A DNA stretch of 51,877 nucleotides from Halorubrum californiense DSM 19288 (GCF_000336875.1 NZ_AOJK01000067.1:62921-114797), one strand, 5' to 3'. Numbered from the stretch's first letter, positions 42,402 to 51,123 are shown. Translations and numbers: made by a program. Notes: a model not told the origin generated them from the sequence alone.

Positions 42402-42515
42402 GCTTACCCGTACTTATCCAGACCTCAAGACGCTCGGGGTGGCCGAAACAACTCGCCGACCGATTCAGAAAGCGCTCAATCCGCCCGCAGAACGGATCTG
42501 AGTTGCCCGACAAGA

Positions 42516-42557
42516 TTAACCAACGAATGCGAGACAACGCTGTTTGATGTTGGTTAA
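42516..42557. repeat. TTAACCAAC dyad, copy 6
   Basis: TTAACCAAC (42516-42524) and GTTGGTTAA (42549-42557), spacer 24 bases. It lies between two minus-strand genes, upstream of the calcium-binding-like gene. Confidence 0.85.
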
Positions 42558-42634
42558 GATGATAGTTGGGATTGTCTGCTGACGAGTGCGGTTCGCTCTC
42601 GGCGAAAACCAGCCGATAGAGACTACTATTTCTC

Positions 42635-43717
42635 TTATCCCTCGGACGTGTCCACATCAGCTAACCGGCGTTCGAGGTCGTCGATCCGGTCAGAGACGGT
42701 TGCTGGCTGTTCGAGGGGGCCTTCGGCATTCAGCGCCTGCTCGTACAATTTTACGGCGCGTTCCAGCTCCTCGGCTGTGGGCTCGTCAGCTCCCTCCCGC
42801 CAGTAGCTATCCGCGAGTTTCTTGTACGCCCACGGGTCCTCGGGGTAGTCTCGAATGAGCGTCTCGAACTCGCTCCTGCTCTCAGTTACTCGTTCCAGCG
42901 CTGTCAGCGAGTCAGCGACGAAGTGGCGGAAGTCAAGGAGTAGCTCGTCGGGTGCATCCGGAAATTGGGTACAGACCTCCCGACAGAACTCGAGGCGTTG
43001 CTCGTGATAGATGGGGTCGTCCGCTGCCAGGGTGGCAAGGTCGTTGTCGAGTGATCGCAGGAATGCTTCCAGGGAGAGCACATTCGGGAGGTGATCGTCA
43101 GCCGTCTCGATTGTCGTGATGTCGTCCGGCGTGACGGCGACGATGATCTCCCAGGCACTCAGCCACTGTTCGCAGGCTTCGGTGTCGTCCCCCTGCTCAC
43201 GGAGTTCTCGACCGTCCTGTACTAGGTCGTAAATCCGTTCCCGATAGGGGAGATCGGGTGCCCATCGGCTCCAGAGCACTTCAGCTGCCATCCAGATAAA
43301 ATCCTGATCGTATCCCGACGTGTCGACGTCGTGGTCGTCCTCCCACTGGTCGGCGAGTGCCATCGCCGAGTCAACCGCGGCCGCACGGTCACAGAACGAC
43401 GCTTCGGTCGTGTCGATACCGTACTCGGCAAGCTTGTCCGTGATCTCCCTCGTCGATAGCGCTTGTACGTCATGTAACTCCCACCGCTCATCCGACTGGC
43501 GGTTGGTCGCCGCGGTCATGCGTGCCGCTTCGTCCGTGTCTTGCTGCGCACGGGTGGCATCGTCGTCGCTTTCCTCGAGGTCGTGGTCGTCGATGTACTG
43601 CTCAACCCGTTTGGTGTCGATCCGACCGAGTTCGTCGGACTCGTGGTCTTCATAGAGATGCTTGCGGATCTCGGATTCGTCCGCGAAGGATCGCTCACAG
43701 TACGGGCAGTCGGTCAT
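42635..43717 (-). CDS. C2H2 zinc-finger protein with helical repeats
   Basis: 360 residues from ATG at 43717 (MTDCPYCERSFADESEIRKH). The N-terminal C2H2 finger is CPYC...H...H. The rest is helical, with TPR-like stretches near the C-terminus: PEDPWAYKKLADSYWREGAD and LERAVKLYEQALNAEGPLEQ. It is third in an apparent three-gene leftward operon with the SWIM protein and the pRiA4b-like protein; the gap to the gene before is 62 bases. Repeats of this kind mediate protein contacts. A DNA- or RNA-binding adaptor is a reasonable guess. Confidence 0.7.
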   Translation of the reverse strand: MTDCPYCERSFADESEIRKHLYEDHESDELGRIDTKRVEQYIDDHDLEESDDDATRAQQDTDEAARMTAATNRQSDERWELHDVQALSTREITDKLAEYGIDTTEASFCDRAAAVDSAMALADQWEDDHDVDTSGYDQDFIWMAAEVLWSRWAPDLPYRERIYDLVQDGRELREQGDDTEACEQWLSAWEIIVAVTPDDITTIETADDHLPNVLSLEAFLRSLDNDLATLAADDPIYHEQRLEFCREVCTQFPDAPDELLLDFRHFVADSLTALERVTESRSEFETLIRDYPEDPWAYKKLADSYWREGADEPTAEELERAVKLYEQALNAEGPLEQPATVSDRIDDLERRLADVDTSEG

Positions 43718-43779
43718 TGACTGCGCGTTCGAGGAGTGCGGTGAAAAAGAGCGGGGCAACTGTCCGCTCGTGGCTATTG

Positions 43780-44565
43780 TTAGGGTCGTTTCTCGTTGAT
43801 GATCGCGGCTGTCTCGGTCGCTGCGATCGGGTCACGTTCTTCGAGGAGTTTCTCGATCTCCCCTGGATCGTACACCTCCTTGACGATGCAGTAATAGCGC
43901 GAGGGGGTTCCAAAATCGTAGACCATGCTGAGTTTGTCGCCGTCCCAGAGTGTCGCACGTTCGGCGACGTCAGCAATCGTTACCTCGCTTGCGTTCGTGT
44001 ATGAGGGGTCTCTAACCTCGGTAAACTGCTGATCCGGGATGACGTTGAGTGTCGAATCCATGTATTCGTCTTCGAGACCGTACATGCGAAGATGGAGGTC
44101 ATCGAGCGTGGTGAACCGACAGACGAGCCTGTCGAGTTCCGTTATGGTTGTTTCGGGCCGGACGACGATGTCGTACCACTCTTCGCGGGCACGCCCCTTC
44201 TGCTTCCATCGGAGACGGTACCCGACTGTCCCGATACGGTCGTCGACGTCATCGCGTTCGTGCTGTTCTCCTCGCTTAGCATGTTCGACTACCGCTGTCC
44301 AGCAATACGAACATACCTCGTCCGGCGCATCACCTTCGAAAGCCGTCTTGTCGAAACCTCTCCAGTCGGCGTAGTCCCGAAGTGTGATGTACTCGCTTGC
44401 GGGTGAGCGTGTACTCCGGTCACACAGCTTTTCGCCCGGCAAGTCCTGTCGAGGGGCGTACGGCGACCCGTCCGCTGAGTCTGCTTCGAGATCGACGATG
44501 TGGTCGACAGTGCCCACTTGGCTGACTTCGATGACGAATCGATCTGTGGTGTCCGTGTCAGTCAT
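43780..44565 (-). CDS. pRiA4b ORF3-like domain protein
   Basis: 261 residues from ATG at 44565 (MTDTDTTDRFVIEVSQVGTV); a longer frame upstream overlaps the SWIM gene. A CSYCW zinc-type motif lies near residue 85. The C-terminal half, YRLRWKQKGRAREEWYDIVV, LDRLVCRFTTLDDLHLRMYG and LSMVYDFGTPSRYYCIVKEV, has the layout of the plasmid pRiA4b ORF3/IS1096 OrfB-like domain (PF07929), including the YDFG motif. Its function is unknown. The start is 13 bases after the SWIM gene stop, so they are probably one transcript. Confidence 0.75.
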   Translation of the reverse strand: MTDTDTTDRFVIEVSQVGTVDHIVDLEADSADGSPYAPRQDLPGEKLCDRSTRSPASEYITLRDYADWRGFDKTAFEGDAPDEVCSYCWTAVVEHAKRGEQHERDDVDDRIGTVGYRLRWKQKGRAREEWYDIVVRPETTITELDRLVCRFTTLDDLHLRMYGLEDEYMDSTLNVIPDQQFTEVRDPSYTNASEVTIADVAERATLWDGDKLSMVYDFGTPSRYYCIVKEVYDPGEIEKLLEERDPIAATETAAIINEKRP

Positions 44566-44578
44566 GATCTCCGTTGTG

Positions 44579-46366
44579 CTATCGATCTTCGAACTCCTCG
44601 AGTAACTCTTCCAACATCGGTCGGAGCTTGTACTTTTGAGAGTGTGCATCCCGGAGATCCTGTACGTAGGCCCGCCACTCGTTGAGCTCGCCCGCAGCGT
44701 CGGCCGCATTTCCGGCTGTCGCTAGCCAGTCTACGGCGTGTCGATACTGCTGTGATTTCCCCTCCTCGATGATCGGTTCGACCTGTGCTTTACAGGCGTC
44801 GATCGTCCACTCCGGGCGCTCCTCGAAGACGGCGTCGGCGACCGGTTCGACCACCATGTCGTTCGAAAACCGGTCCGCGATGGCGATGGCCTCGTCGTAC
44901 CGCTCGGCGTACAGGAAGATCTCGACATGTCGTTGCGCATTCCGCTTGGTCGTGTCTCGGTTCGCAAGCGATTCCAGTATCTCCTCGCGAACAGCCGGCC
45001 AGTCGTCACCAGCGAGTTCTTCTGTCGCCTGGTAGGCCGCGAGTGTGGGTGCGGCTTCGAACGCGGCGACGGCCGCCTCTAGCGCCACCTCCGGTTCGTC
45101 CAAGCTGGCGGCTCTGTCGTGGAGCCACTCGGCCAGATCTGCCTTCCCGTTGCCGTCCAGGGACAATCCGTACTGGGCTATCTCCAGGGCTGCCTGTGGT
45201 CGGTCGTGTTCTCGGAGTGCTCTGGCCAGCGTGAGTGCGTTGTCGGGCGCGTGCAGGTTCTGCTGGCCATACTCGATCGCCTCGTCGATACGGCTCTCCT
45301 CGACGAGCATCGTAGCGTACGCGTCGATCTGGTCGGTGGCGGCCGCCAGATCCAGATATTCGTCGACGCGGTTCTGTCGTTCGAGGACGTTGAGTCTGGC
45401 TTTGATGACGTCCTCGGCGTACCACGGCGAGTTACCGTCCCAGAGGGCTGCGTACCTACTGTTTGCTCTCATCTCTCGCTGGACGACGTCGAGGGCGACG
45501 CTGTACGGTGGTCGGTCCGTATAGCTCCCCATCTCACGCTGCCACGTTTGCAGTCTCGCCTCCCAGTCATCGCGTTCGGCGTCGGAGAGATCAGCCGTGA
45601 GTAGCGCTTCGGCCAGCGCCGTGTCGACCTCATCAAAAAACTCGAAAATGGCCTGGGAATCGTCGTATGAGAGTGCAAGCCACGCTTCGTTCATCAGCTC
45701 ATCTGTGAGTGGTTCGAGAACATCCAGGGCCGTCCCGCCGTCATCTGCTTCGATGGCCGCCCACGCTTGATCGAGTAGGTCGCCAAGCTTCTTGACATCG
45801 GTTTCGACTGCTGTATACGGGTCCTGCGTTCGGCCTCCACGCCCCTTCGGGGGCTGGAGGACATACTGAACTTGCTGTCGAATAGAGTCCCGATTTATGT
45901 CTGGGCTCTGGTTACCGGAGTCGTCAACAGTAGCGTCCGACTGGGCCGTCTTGAGTCGCGATTCGATCCATTCTTCGAGGTCGGGTTGGCGTTCGACGAG
46001 ATCAACGAGGAGGTCTCGGAGTTCCGCTGGATCTGTGTCGGCGACCAGTTCGGAGATCGGTGGGCGCTGGCTAACCTCGTCGGGGTTGCGGCTGTACGTC
46101 AGGAGGACGGCCACACGATGCTTACAGATTCCACCCTGATCGTACGGGCAGGAGCACGCCGTGTCCACGACGCCAGTCTCATCCAGATTGATCTGGACCT
46201 GATAGGGCTCGTACTGACTGCCGTCGACCGACGCTCGCAACCGGTCGCCCCGACGCGTGATGTCACGGACAGCCCCCTGCTCGTAGTAGTCCTCACCTCG
46301 ATCGTATGACTGCGGTCGAGCGAGGGTGCGGATCGCTGCCTCGGTAATAGTCGGTGTCTGTGCCAT
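44579..46366 (-). CDS. SWIM zinc-finger protein with TPR-like repeats
   Basis: 595 residues from ATG at 46366 (MAQTPTITEAAIRTLARPQS); the frame is open upstream without a good start signal. The SWIM motif is CSCPYDQGGICKHRVAVLL (near residue 70). A long helical region with repeated helix pairs follows, for example IDEAIEYGQQNLHAPDNALT and DRPQAALEIAQYGLSLDGNG. SWIM plus helical-repeat proteins are common in archaea and bacteria with no defined role. It leads the operon that continues with the pRiA4b-like and C2H2 genes. A second SWIM protein is encoded at 35171-35998. Confidence 0.8.
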   Translation of the reverse strand: MAQTPTITEAAIRTLARPQSYDRGEDYYEQGAVRDITRRGDRLRASVDGSQYEPYQVQINLDETGVVDTACSCPYDQGGICKHRVAVLLTYSRNPDEVSQRPPISELVADTDPAELRDLLVDLVERQPDLEEWIESRLKTAQSDATVDDSGNQSPDINRDSIRQQVQYVLQPPKGRGGRTQDPYTAVETDVKKLGDLLDQAWAAIEADDGGTALDVLEPLTDELMNEAWLALSYDDSQAIFEFFDEVDTALAEALLTADLSDAERDDWEARLQTWQREMGSYTDRPPYSVALDVVQREMRANSRYAALWDGNSPWYAEDVIKARLNVLERQNRVDEYLDLAAATDQIDAYATMLVEESRIDEAIEYGQQNLHAPDNALTLARALREHDRPQAALEIAQYGLSLDGNGKADLAEWLHDRAASLDEPEVALEAAVAAFEAAPTLAAYQATEELAGDDWPAVREEILESLANRDTTKRNAQRHVEIFLYAERYDEAIAIADRFSNDMVVEPVADAVFEERPEWTIDACKAQVEPIIEEGKSQQYRHAVDWLATAGNAADAAGELNEWRAYVQDLRDAHSQKYKLRPMLEELLEEFEDR

Positions 46367-46456
46367 CGATGCCTCTTCCGTCTCGCTTCTACGATGTCGC
46401 TCGATAGAAAAGGCTAGGAATCGCGCTCGTTGGTAGCCTTCCACAGTAGGCGGAAT

Positions 46457-46759
46457 TCAGGATACAGTGCGAACTAAATCGGTGGTTGCCAGTAGTTCAT
46501 CGAGGAACGTTGTGACGAGATCATCCGGGTCGCGCGGAAGGCCGTCCGGCGGCTCTTCCCAGAGTTCGACTGTAAATTCCCGTGTTTCCGTTGCCTGTCC
46601 CTCACTGGCGATAACCATCAGAATCGCGTGCTGATAGATCACGATCGTCCGCTGGTCGTCGACATCGAGATACTCGATTGCGGCCGCCTCGAGTGCTGCT
46701 TGAATATCCACCGGCTCGTCCACCGTGCAATGGTGGACCGGCTCATCCTCGTCCGTCAT
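46457..46759 (-). CDS. 100-residue acidic protein, unknown
   Basis: 100 residues from ATG at 46759 (MTDEDEPVHHCTVDEPVDIQ). Predicted strands and helices alternate: IQAALEAAAIEYLDVDDQRT, IVIYQHAILMVIASEGQ and REFTVELWEEPP. No domain is recognised. It is 90 bases upstream of the SWIM gene start and in the same direction, so it may be the first gene of that operon. It is divergent from the gene at 46995. The start was chosen because the longer frame covers likely promoter sequence. Confidence 0.6.
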   Translation of the reverse strand: MTDEDEPVHHCTVDEPVDIQAALEAAAIEYLDVDDQRTIVIYQHAILMVIASEGQATETREFTVELWEEPPDGLPRDPDDLVTTFLDELLATTDLVRTVS

Positions 46760-46922
46760 GGCCGATGCTACCACCCGTTCGTACAAGTATGCGCGGACGG
46801 CAAGATTTCGGTAGCCGTTCGTCCGCTTCGCTGTTGATGCGGTCACGCGCACCGACAGTATTGATGAGCTGTTTGGGGGGCGTGGATCGCTTTCGGAGGG
46901 TACGCCAGTTTGTCGATCCTCT

Positions 46923-46970
46923 GTTGACGGCTCTGTCAACACTGCAATCCAGACGAACTGGGGATTTTAA
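46923..46970 (+). promoter_or_regulatory. Promoter with inverted repeat for the 46995 gene
   Basis: TTTTAA (46965-46970) is 25-30 bases before ATG 46995, a leaderless TATA position. Upstream, GTTGAC (46923-46928) and GTCAAC (46935-46940) form a dyad that could bind a regulator. Confidence 0.45.
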
Positions 46971-46994
46971 GCTCTCAGCAGTGAGAGTATAGAT

Positions 46995-47957
46995 ATGTCG
47001 TTCAGCGGGAACTGGCACACGCTCCTCGAAGCGGCCGAGGAGCTTTCTCCGGATGCCACTCTCATCACGCCGCTTTCACACACGCAGTTTCGTATCACCG
47101 ACACACAGGAACACCGCGTCATCATCGAAATTCTGGACTCGGATGATTCTCAACCGCTCCAGCGCGACCAGTTTGAAACGCTCTATCGTCGTGTCCAGGA
47201 TGCGAGCGGCGGCTTTGAGCTTGACCGACTTCCGCCGGATGCCGACCCCTATGCAGCCGTGTTGACGCTTCATCCGCAATTCGAGATTGACGAGGACGCC
47301 GGGATACTCGTTGAAACGGACACTCCAGCTGCCACCCAGGTGATTGATGAGGCTCCTGCCGAGACTGACGACCGAACTGAGCCGGATGTCAGCGTCTATG
47401 CTGATGCGCTCCTATTGATCGACGCATTAGAACGCCACGATCCGACCAGTATGGACACCCTGGATACGGAGACCCTCATCGACCTTTACACGCTGCTCTC
47501 GGACGTGCAACGTGGCGCGAACGACCTTCGAAAAGATATCGCCGACAGCCTCCTTGATCGCGTCCATCACGACCAGCCAGTTCATGCCCAGTACGGCTCC
47601 GTCCAGCGAACTTCTCGCCGCTCGAAGTCACTGAAGGACGATACAGAGGTCCTCGCTGCGTTGGAGGACGCTGGTATTGATCGGGATCGTGTGCTCGGTG
47701 TTGACCCGGACAAGGTCGATGATGCACTTGATGTGACTGACCTCCACGAACAGGATGTCTACGATATCGACGAGCGGGCGTACGTCAGGAAAGCCGACGT
47801 CGACGAGGACGTGAAAGAGACGCGATTGCAGGGATTGAAGGACAGGCTCGCGGCCACTGAAAACGAAGAAGCAGATGTGCTCCGTGACGAGATCGAGGAC
47901 TTGGAAGATCGGATCGATGAACTCACGAGCTTTCGCACTGGCTCCGAGGTGCAGTAA
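46995..47957 (+). CDS. 320-residue coiled-coil protein, unknown
   Basis: 320 residues from ATG 46995, the start set by the TATA position. The N-terminal ~110 residues are alpha/beta (FRITDTQEHRVIIEILDSDD, ETLYRRVQDASGGFELDRLP). The middle is acidic. The C-terminus is a coiled coil: KETRLQGLKDRLAATENEEA and VLRDEIEDLEDRIDELTSFR. No family is recognised with confidence. It is convergent with the DUF7509-like gene. The first ~90 residues look like a globular domain and the tail like an oligomerisation arm. Confidence 0.65.
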   Translation: MSFSGNWHTLLEAAEELSPDATLITPLSHTQFRITDTQEHRVIIEILDSDDSQPLQRDQFETLYRRVQDASGGFELDRLPPDADPYAAVLTLHPQFEIDEDAGILVETDTPAATQVIDEAPAETDDRTEPDVSVYADALLLIDALERHDPTSMDTLDTETLIDLYTLLSDVQRGANDLRKDIADSLLDRVHHDQPVHAQYGSVQRTSRRSKSLKDDTEVLAALEDAGIDRDRVLGVDPDKVDDALDVTDLHEQDVYDIDERAYVRKADVDEDVKETRLQGLKDRLAATENEEADVLRDEIEDLEDRIDELTSFRTGSEVQ

Positions 47958-48049
47958 GGAATGACGAGTATCGCTGTCGGGTAATTCTCGTAGCAAATCT
48001 AGTGGCGACAGCTCCTCCATCGAACGTCCCGGGCTGACCGCGAGTCCGA

Positions 48050-48718
48050 TCAGTCGAGACGATCAAGCGAGCCGTACAGCTCCCCGTTCTGAATGTGGGT
48101 GCAGAACTGTGCGCAGAGCTGACAGCAGTCCACGGCATCGGTGAACGTCCGGACGCTGGCATCCCAGCGTGCGTGGACTGCCCCGAGCATCGCACTTCGA
48201 ACCGATGGTTCGGTCGCGACCATGACCCGCCGTGCGCGCTCTGGTGACGTCGCGTCGGCTGCCGACCCCTGCATCTCATCCGTCGGCAGGAGATCCTCGA
48301 GGACGCTCCCGATCTCGATCCCGACGCCGAGGTTATCGCCGACCTGTGGGGCGATGAAAACCGTTGCATTACTCGCCTGCGCAAAGGCGATACTCTGTGT
48401 GGCGGCATCCATCTCCTCGAGCGGGATTCCCACGTCGATTGCGAGGAAGGCATTGAAGCCGCGGTCGCGGAGGCAGTCCCGTGTCTCCTGGAGGAGCCGC
48501 AGGACCTCGTCTTCGGCGTACTCGCCGCTGGTCTCATCCCACGTCGCAAACGACGGGGCATCGGTTTCGACATTGGCGTCTGCCGGCAACAGCGCGTCGA
48601 CGTCGAACGTCCGGTATGGGCCCATCAGATAGACGAGAAACTGTTCCCGCCGGACTGGGGTGAGCGCATCCGAGTCACCGGCCGCACGGGGGAGATTATC
48701 GATAATCCGTTGCCGCAT
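48050..48718 (-). CDS. DUF7509-like haloarchaeal protein
   Basis: 222 residues from ATG at 48718 (MRQRIIDNLPRAAGDSDALT). The core QFLVYLMGPYRTFDVDALLP, LQETRDCLRDRGFNAFLAID and ASNATVFIAPQVGDNLGVGI resembles nucleoside 2-deoxyribosyltransferase-like folds (YLMGPY near the N-terminus). I believe it belongs to DUF7509. The C-terminal CCQLCAQFCTH is cysteine-rich. It is transcribed divergently from the ArsR-type gene and shares a control region with a 15-bp palindrome between the TATA box and its start. Confidence 0.65.
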   Translation of the reverse strand: MRQRIIDNLPRAAGDSDALTPVRREQFLVYLMGPYRTFDVDALLPADANVETDAPSFATWDETSGEYAEDEVLRLLQETRDCLRDRGFNAFLAIDVGIPLEEMDAATQSIAFAQASNATVFIAPQVGDNLGVGIEIGSVLEDLLPTDEMQGSAADATSPERARRVMVATEPSVRSAMLGAVHARWDASVRTFTDAVDCCQLCAQFCTHIQNGELYGSLDRLD

Positions 48719-48719
48719 T

Positions 48720-48753
48720 CGAGTCGTCGACTCGGAACGGCAGTATATAAATA
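48720..48753 (-). promoter_or_regulatory. TATA box and operator-like palindrome before the DUF7509-like gene
   Basis: On the minus strand the TATA-like element lies at 48744-48753. CGAGTCG (48720-48726), T and CGACTCG (48728-48734) form a perfect 15-bp palindrome between it and the start at 48718. A protein bound there would block initiation. The ArsR-type regulator encoded divergently at 48829 is the obvious candidate (inference). Confidence 0.5.
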
Positions 48754-48828
48754 CCGGTGTTTTCAGGAATCTTCTAGTAGGGAATGACTAAGTACGTGGC
48801 ACTACAACTAGCGAACTGAGGCACCCAG

Positions 48829-49221
48829 ATGTCTGAAACCGATCGCCACCCCACGGAGGAGGTTCGCCAGCCCGAGCCGCCGCTCCCCGAAGAGAGCGGA
48901 TTGACGCTCGAGGAGTACCTCGCAATGCAACAGGCGATCGGTCACCCGACGCGCTTTCGCATTCTGCGAACGCTTGTCGCCAACGACGAACTGAGCGCCG
49001 GCGACCTGAAGGATACAGTCGATGTGGAGTCGCATAATTTCCACTACCACCTAGACGAACTGGTCGATGTCGGACTCGTCGATAAGCGCCAGCGACGGAC
49101 TGCCGACAGCCAGGGCTTTTACACGTACTATCGGCCGACCGCGATGGGGAGCGGTATCCTCGAACACGGCGTCGAGGAGCTGATGCGCCGTGAACGCGAG
49201 TTCAACGACGCGTATTCCTGA
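48829..49221 (+). CDS. ArsR-family winged-helix regulator
   Basis: 130 residues from ATG 48829. After a disordered start, the winged helix is LEEYLAMQQAIGHPTRFRIL, RTLVANDELSAGDLKDTVDV, ESHNFHYHLDELVDVGLVDK and the wing RRTADSQGFYTYYRPT. This is the ArsR/HTH_20 pattern. Such proteins are dimeric repressors. It probably acts on the divergent promoter with the 48720-48734 palindrome, since regulator and operator are adjacent. The C-terminal helix (ILEHGVEELMRREREFNDAY) would form the dimer contact. Confidence 0.85.
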   Translation: MSETDRHPTEEVRQPEPPLPEESGLTLEEYLAMQQAIGHPTRFRILRTLVANDELSAGDLKDTVDVESHNFHYHLDELVDVGLVDKRQRRTADSQGFYTYYRPTAMGSGILEHGVEELMRREREFNDAYS

Positions 49222-49360
49222 TTTGGCACAGGTGACTCCTATTCCACCTCCGATGGCATATTTTGACCGTATATTGGTGACTGTCATATGTCTCCCCTCT
49301 GCCGGATATTTAACTACTTTTGGCACGAATTGCTCTACATCGGACAGTTGAGTGTGACGT

Positions 49361-49603
49361 ATGTGGACAAACGAATCGCGATCACTTCCAAATTGGATCA
49401 AGGATGCCTATGAGATCCTTGTGTTCACGGCGGGAGGTAAGGAAGCTGAACTCTCTCGTGACCAAGCTCACGACCTGTTGCTTGATCACGACGCGTTCAC
49501 AAGCGAACCAGCTGATGCGGACTACGCAATCGAACGATTACTCGATTCCGGCTGGCTCTACGAGGTCGATGGATCCCTTCGCATTACCTACCCGGACCGC
49601 TAA
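49361..49603 (+). CDS. 80-residue winged-helix-like protein
   Basis: 80 residues from ATG 49361 (MWTNESRSLPNWIKDAYEIL). The pattern is one winged helix: WIKDAYEILVFTAGGKEAEL, DQAHDLLLDHDAFTSEPADA, DYAIERLLDSGWLYEVDGSL and RITYP. No recognition signature names a family. It lies 139 bases after the ArsR gene and in the same direction, and may be co-transcribed. A small DNA-binding regulator is likely. Confidence 0.6.
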   Translation: MWTNESRSLPNWIKDAYEILVFTAGGKEAELSRDQAHDLLLDHDAFTSEPADADYAIERLLDSGWLYEVDGSLRITYPDR

Positions 49604-49734
49604 TTGAGCATAGGTCCTTGTGAGCATCAATCCTCCTTATTTATCATCTGTTGACGTTTCGCTACGTATTGGTCATGCCTGTGAGGCTCCTGCCGCCGAA
49701 GACGTTGATTCCGCCGCGCGATCCTAAAATCCAA

Positions 49735-49753
49735 GAATCACTGATTCATTGAT
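49735..49753. repeat. Partition-repeat copy at the end of the par operon
   Basis: GAATCACTGATTCATTGA (49735-49752) is identical over 18 bases to 51248-51265 in the repeat field upstream of parA. It overlaps the stop of the parA partner gene, so repeats bracket the operon. Confidence 0.7.
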
Positions 49754-50198
49754 CGACGTCTTCCTTTGCCAATTCTCGAATCTTCTCTTTCGTCTCTTCT
49801 TGGTGCTCGCCGAACGCCACTTCAAAGATCCCACGATAGAAGTGCTTGTTCTTCTCCAGCGTGACGTTCTCCCGCTTCAACTGTTTTTTTAGTCGCGTGA
49901 ATGCGACCTCGATGTCCTCGCTTTGCTCTGGTTCAACGTATATCGTGGCTGAATCCCAGTCCTCCCGAATGTTCAACGGTCCTTCATCCGCTTTCGTTGC
50001 CTCCTCAGTAGAAAGTTTAGCATCCGCCGAGCCAGCACCCCTCTGCTGATCTGGTTGTTCTTCGGTGGCGGTTGCAGGTTCCTGGTCTTGTCTCTCTGTT
50101 TCCGACGTCGCCTCCGTTGTCTCGTCGTCGCTCGCGGCTTCCTCGTCTTCTGCTTCCTCTGACGGGTCATCAAATCGCTCATCCATTCCTCGGGGCAT
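49746..50198 (-). CDS. Acidic partner of ParA, candidate centromere-binding protein
   Basis: 150 residues from ATG at 50198, two bases after the parA stop. The first ~75 residues are very acidic and disordered (EEAEDEEAASDDETTEAT). The C-terminal half is compact: DWDSATIYVEPEQSEDIEVA, FTRLKKQLKRENVTLEKNKH and FYRGIFEVAFGEHQEET. Partition operons encode a small DNA-binding protein after parA, so this should recognise the repeat field. The disordered acidic tail is typical for halophilic adaptors. The DNA-binding role is inferred from position. Confidence 0.65.
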   Translation of the reverse strand: MPRGMDERFDDPSEEAEDEEAASDDETTEATSETERQDQEPATATEEQPDQQRGAGSADAKLSTEEATKADEGPLNIREDWDSATIYVEPEQSEDIEVAFTRLKKQLKRENVTLEKNKHFYRGIFEVAFGEHQEETKEKIRELAKEDVDQ

Positions 50199-50200
50199 AG

Positions 50201-51112
50201 TTACACCTCCACCTGCGTTTTGTCGAACGCCCGTTCCATTGTTTCAGCAACCTCTAGGAAGAGGTCGCGCTCGACTTGCTGGTCGTTGGTGTCCTCCCAT
50301 TCGAAAATATCGCAGCCGTTGTCCCACGCGCGCTGTATCGCTACCCGCATTGGAAGCTTGAAGATCGGCGCTAGTGACGCATATGACTCGTCAAATGCCT
50401 CCAGGAATTTCTGTGACTGGCCATCATCTCGATACATGTTTGCCAGCAGCCCTACGATCGCAATCTCGATCTGTTGGTTGTCCTCGATGGATTCCAGCTG
50501 ATCCCAGAGATCGTCTAGAGCATCCCGGGATGTCGCTTGGGTTTGCGCAGCCAGGAAGACGTTTTGCGCCGCGATGAACGCTGCATCTGTCAGGACCGAT
50601 AGATCAGGGGGGCAGTCGATCAAAATAAAATCGTAGTCGTAGCCGTCGTCGACCAACTCTTCGAGAGCAAGTTTCAACGAGAGACGAGCGCCTGCGTCGT
50701 CCATCCAATCCCGGGCAAGCCCCATGTCCTTGTGGCTCGGTACGAGATCGAAATTCAGGTGTTCGTAATCATCGCTGTGGATCATGATTTCTGAAAGAGT
50801 TGTGTCGTCCGTGCGCGGATTGTCGACGAGGACGTCGAGAAGATTTGCATCATCCGTAGCGAGCGTATTTGGAAGGTCGTTCTTCGGGCTTGAGGGGTCG
50901 TTGTCGTCGCCCGGGCCGAGTCCCAGGCCTTTCGTCATGTCCGCCTGTGGGTCCATATCGATTGCAAGAACATCGTGATCTCGCGAGGCTAGTGCCGCTG
51001 CACTGTTTATTGTCGCCGTTGTCTTCCCGGTCCCACCCTTCTGATTACCGAAGGCGATCGTGGGAATGCCAGTCGATGGTGTGACGCCCCAGCCACGAGG
51101 TGACTCGGTCAT
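50201..51112 (-). CDS. parA: ParA family partition ATPase
   Basis: 303 residues (MTESPRGWGVTPSTGIPTIA). The deviant Walker A KGGTGKTT (25-32) carries the signature first lysine. Walker A' is in VLAIDMDPQADMTKGLGLG, and the B motif is FILIDCPPDLSVLTDAA. The length is right for a small ParA without an N-terminal DNA-binding domain. ParA forms ATP-dependent patterns that separate plasmid copies, with the acidic partner bound to the centromere. The repeats at 51124-51513 lie upstream of its start and probably serve as both centromere and operator. Confidence 0.92.
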   Translation of the reverse strand: MTESPRGWGVTPSTGIPTIAFGNQKGGTGKTTATINSAAALASRDHDVLAIDMDPQADMTKGLGLGPGDDNDPSSPKNDLPNTLATDDANLLDVLVDNPRTDDTTLSEIMIHSDDYEHLNFDLVPSHKDMGLARDWMDDAGARLSLKLALEELVDDGYDYDFILIDCPPDLSVLTDAAFIAAQNVFLAAQTQATSRDALDDLWDQLESIEDNQQIEIAIVGLLANMYRDDGQSQKFLEAFDESYASLAPIFKLPMRVAIQRAWDNGCDIFEWEDTNDQQVERDLFLEVAETMERAFDKTQVEV

Positions 51113-51123
51113 AGTACGATCAT

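Noticed and set aside
9708-42557. Dyads as integron attC sites
   Set aside because: The arms (AACCAAC/GTTGGTT) do not fit RYYYAAC/GTTRRRY, the spacers are not palindromic and no integron integrase was seen.
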